Shown: positions 63,701 to 64,000 of the stretch, one piece after another
How the letters are laid out: each line of letters begins with the position of its first letter
How positions within the stretch are numbered: position 1 is the first letter of the stretch
Source of the DNA: Spirochaetota bacterium
GTDB taxonomy: Bacteria > Spirochaetota > Spirochaetia > Treponematales > Treponemataceae
Reading direction: 5' to 3'
Assembly: GCA_023398165.1 (NCBI GenBank)
Contig: JAEWSQ010000018.1
Coordinates: forward strand, 13,945-77,944
Length of the DNA: 64,000 nt
Program-made: the position numbers and the translations under genes
The notes under the pieces: model-generated
The model's database searches: none
The model's input: the letters and a program-made list of their open reading frames with translations, nothing else
What the model was told of the DNA's origin: nothing

Positions 63701-64000
63701 TTTACAGCAGGATCTTTTACATCTACAATGAACATAACAGATACAACTGGAGTAGTGAAATTACCGGCTGTGTCGTCGGCAAGAATATGAAGATACCACT
63801 GACCCTCATGCAGTTTTCCTGCGTCTGCACCGGTTCCGGCAACAGTTCCTTCAATGTTTCCTCTGTTTATTGCCCATGAACCGCTTACTGCACTCATCGA
63901 TGTATACCCGGCTGCAACAGGATCTGTACCGGGTGCCGCGGGAGATGCACTTTGAGTTATCTGATAATAAATATTCTTAGGACCTGCAGGAGTGTCTGAC
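54763..64000 (-). CDS. Giant Ig-like-repeat surface protein, C-terminal part
   Basis: The frame is open to the window edge and the 5' end is missing; at least 3,078 residues are seen. About fifteen beta-sandwich units repeat, each opening with a D-x-x-x-P pattern (DTQSPSISVTSP, DTKAPVVTIVSP, DITPPSIGFNRP and others), as in bacterial Ig-like adhesins. Two N-terminal units share SVRFDT and TRSVRFDTQSP. The last 900 residues differ: a beta-propeller-like region with 'IYMAYFDNLNEEIRFKYG' and 'CKLAVDGNGGVHIASYNG', holding an insert (about 55785-56030) that recalls phage tail domains. No C-terminal membrane anchor or LPXTG is visible, so export and attachment are unknown. Thr, Ser and Asn are abundant. 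Confidence 0.8.
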   Translation of the reverse strand, partial: SDTPAGPKNIYYQITQSASPAAPGTDPVAAGYTSMSAVSGSWAINRGNIEGTVAGTGADAGKLHEGQWYLHILADDTAGNFTTPVVSVMFIVDVKDPAVNETTIATVNTVDKTGLFPMSITISDTHALKNITIIQKRNGGEEVTLRNIDYTTEKNQTINLTSLPHSDGVNTSVASDGTADGLYTYDIEVTDYADKPKTITRSVRFDTQSPSISVTSPTADGWYSNASFNANGLISDTGSGAKNLHYAITQNAVPPSLLTDYTAVATANSWTITKTVDTGLSTVTPGNLFEGTWYLHSRAEDNVGNITASGSVSTVKFNLDRSNPVVTETVNGMNGVGEGAAVPKTGLFSLNLAASDTHSVKSLTVVQKKNGTDELTVYSNTGLSGVSFNHILSALPYESVGPVDSAEIDGSDDGLYTYDITLTDIAGKQHSITRSVRFDTKAPVVTIVSPAVNSWNGSAIVNVSGNAADDSGVQEVRYTVVAGALGSAPADPDTWTLFTGTTSITATITAPAQGVNTLWIYARDIRGNTNEFSLQSHVFRVDTQVPSLTVSGDSIRYIQSADTTVALAGQASDTAELDKVTITVNTHSQTINAPLTANNWTATAINVSEFTANTANVVEITAYDKYGRTKLEKVTVYRDTLAPVTTVTTVNQLLDFGGHTNTVNGIVKISGTLSDNTGIDGYRYTLSRSGYADKTTTVAGSAANFTINLNTLSAAVLDFDSNGTADDNFELTVLVESYDASGNVSNTGTTPASSGAFTLWVNQASDNPIITLDSFAAPVGGRYIFTTAEQVGATITDDDGIATSVMSISSGSLVAASPVPAADSRSGRFVQKLSGLAEGEYTLTLTITDNTAGTKISTQTIDIAIDNNNPAILSSLPNDQFRSASFGITLTVTDTAGINGNPSAVPNVAGVTVSAPTKTGDEYTYTVSIDDPLTFAETNVQVLFTANDNYGRSSSYNFTYKVDLTDPVIDSIVYPASDYINLPDSYTYRVTGTASDEALGSALNDVRYVVLDGNIAPSPASSDASWKPAAGLTSWTANVDMAGKTSGVYSLFVMVRDNAGNTAVSLRKLIYADTFAPSITPAAVSTRYNAGFVVTGTANDSADTNGNLISVTARANGTTDLVQDTGHTASSWRFVVPAGTDPSPLSDGQVEIVFTATDGSGKTKTAKVNFLLDTQDPLLTYTNIEGTAFNDSTVAAGDISAITTNFTSSSNRILGIFSDASSGVSELTYTFQRWNGTAFVQAGSVINDPRSNLSSGSISQTMDANVAALAGDKDGIWRVVTTISDAALNSATYYSSLFRLDQTKPTLSVDDLTKTTYAIGDTVTIEGSALDTNGGTLSSVNVRIIKGGVTKLNTNVTPDGLNRWSASYTILAGDGAGDFDIIVLATDTAGNSYEIKKKISCDITPPSIGFNRPYNLSVDTDSEHNTAGQTGTLIGKIAVQGSIPVTEFSMEEIYYQVGGSLTVTKGLDTFTIENEGYAELNAATGKISSIDAGSSGSITSGTGFQTLTGDLKGDWVKAGDKWSWAFEFDAIPLIGTSFLYPTPGKSGVPNLKTVNIYLVAIDTAGNMNLAVYPINLDTDIDKPASPILSPENNASVGGVFTITGSASDNNFVHSVYMQVELTHGNYDGSGNLIKRSNSALFSGTTVTGGMVYIPDGPTIDIADITSQTAYFTNRNYWYKVDFNSSTLGWKQRINNAGEFLNINLADFYEASHVYNPADQTQLTIRVIAIDTKTAGSLNQSVAGNPVQSIVNIDGDNPGIDLNQFPDHNSFVSGEIDVSITLTDNVRVDTFSIKAGSTTLATEANMDTTHNDLTITQVDVDEVTIVGTIDTTSLSSPVELTVNVADDLGKTSSITKKVYVDNDRAWDRNHGLLFGNTAYTDTRGVNDYLTLMGNESVIAAKATDVPDGSSIEGSGVKYILFYLTKNGRVYNTGGTVKDTSGTALFADAVTADVYSGGTYTEQIIDFPVASVSAISPNKYAVTSMPYIVIDSPEGGTDSDGDKYKENLKANNEWYIMLNTEMVNDGLYEANYLIFDNAGNITYYTDSILIANNPPTIASVVLATNINGDANLLINKSGTGGDEDFLFVYDDSGAIDASSFTVTNTSLKMYVNEIPGTGNDALTYHLRYPLASGATEEITSTTGEFVFGALENQIKSFPADTITSAQPSATRDGYYVWITDSTETSPAIALTSGEVNITLKLDNVDDINPTAQLYELNTTAEAGSTVPVTLDKILGVPKNVTMGSLYTTSTSPVKYSGHVEPRSSSEYNNVSATVRDSDVSGTIILRGNAYDNRRIYRISLIIGSVTRVFATADASGLLVLDGGAAGLGQLAQSLDNTGHYVEWSYAWDTTSNGSLNPVGQNINVRVLVEDAQLPTRNQSANTAYTEGSTNYNASTFDVMPYISSVVTNLDKLSLSKPSRFNRTAQGRYPVNITNTAGTVTSETITVNGFNLTGAEINDATTNISGNTATTLNYDVANLNSGPLNLTVNDIPLLNNENNNTKDWNKLPNNDNNNNLTDDVEFDVWLFNARAAVPINGTIANPVMKVSPNTSKMIGFAFTNGPLYFSMPGTVTAGTRGVPENGEYSYIYWQGSYDFMTSIAMAYDSDGHTYGAAAGGDINSTQADKFSFMTDRWGVSGVATGGSYGGTNANRIEMIAQNGDKGKLVALNSGTDYFNLADHGFSNGDTVVFSAGVTPGGMTLSNTYYIINANASSFQVSTTNGGTRVNFTSNGSNVTVARDEIYFDKQRIKNPEYATARHGTSTSIYMAYFDNLNEEIRFKYGNLTDGSGKGNFNNFEDAYRNGNVKTTDDSNLNNGKYSTARVNVIASTALTGRNPGEYVSLGVISDEGASLTDDVVVLVWYDSYDNKLMYTYNESPEAGTTGVNVANWVGPYEIFAEGGEYCKLAVDGNGGVHIASYNGMTGDLQYAYIEDYTIPTSVAVDVKTCIVDSYGIVGQSLTIDVAREDSSSPFIPYIGYYALSSARPKLAYLTSTTVADGAVDEAYTGNWEITLIPTINKVPQDNIGVALWKDSDGVIVNSSNTVDTRGTNWGRTYGNGTDNPVLGYAIKESSTKGYIETAQKR

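Overview
The window looks like chromosomal DNA of a spirochaete of the Treponema group. This is an inference from gene families (a diderm envelope with a TonB receptor, TolC and OmpA, plus periplasmic binding proteins), from moderate-to-low GC, and from overall gene style. No 16S gene is present to settle it. Nothing resembles an intact phage, insertion sequence or CRISPR array, so this is a mostly vertical, well-packed region with a few decaying genes.

Layout. Positions 1-1408 (minus strand) hold a translation/transcription block: tRNA-Thr, rpmG, tRNA-Trp, secE, nusG and the first codons of rplK. Next come a serine acetyltransferase on plus, a TonB-dependent receptor on minus, and a small lipoprotein gene split by an in-frame TGA. 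Between 6.5 and 9.9 kb on plus lie a CPBP protease, a NusG-domain-II protein, radA and an MgtC-like protein. From 17.2 to 9.9 kb on minus run a TPR lipoprotein, a TraB-family membrane protein and a complete tripartite efflux operon (TolC, HlyD, ABC ATPase, MacB-like permease). A Treponema-style membrane protein on plus meets, tail to tail, a fusion of a degenerate GatB with an asparaginase-like domain. A three-gene plus operon follows: a trehalase-like glycosidase, Ppx and Ppk1.

From 26.9 to 43.0 kb is a carbohydrate locus. One eight-gene minus-strand operon encodes two binding proteins (each fused to carbohydrate-binding-like domains), four permeases, a DUF5696-like protein and an NHL-TPR-Yip1 protein broken by an in-frame TAG. 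There is no ATPase gene, so a shared ATPase must be encoded elsewhere. Beside it are a carbohydrate-binding lipoprotein, an SGNH esterase, an esterase remnant and a LacI-type regulator. Together they suggest capture, deacetylation and uptake of an unknown glycan.

Positions 43.2-45.9 kb encode a HisA-HisI-HisE fusion and HisD. After an acyltransferase, a MATE exporter and a HAD phosphatase comes tRNA-Ala(CGC), followed by about 400 bp of tRNA-derived repeats and hairpins that look like old integration scars. The last part holds an OmpA-like protein, a degenerate membrane HD-GYP protein coupled to an outer-membrane barrel protein, an unknown periplasmic protein, and the 3' part of a giant (>3,000 residue) Ig-repeat surface protein that runs off the right edge.

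A recurrent regulatory theme is a -10 box placed 5-10 nt before the start codon with no Shine-Dalgarno sequence, implying several leaderless mRNAs (7376, 9205, 17337, 43201, 48383, 49591, 53535). Most other genes have good AAGGAG-type sites and many adjacent genes overlap by 4-8 nt.
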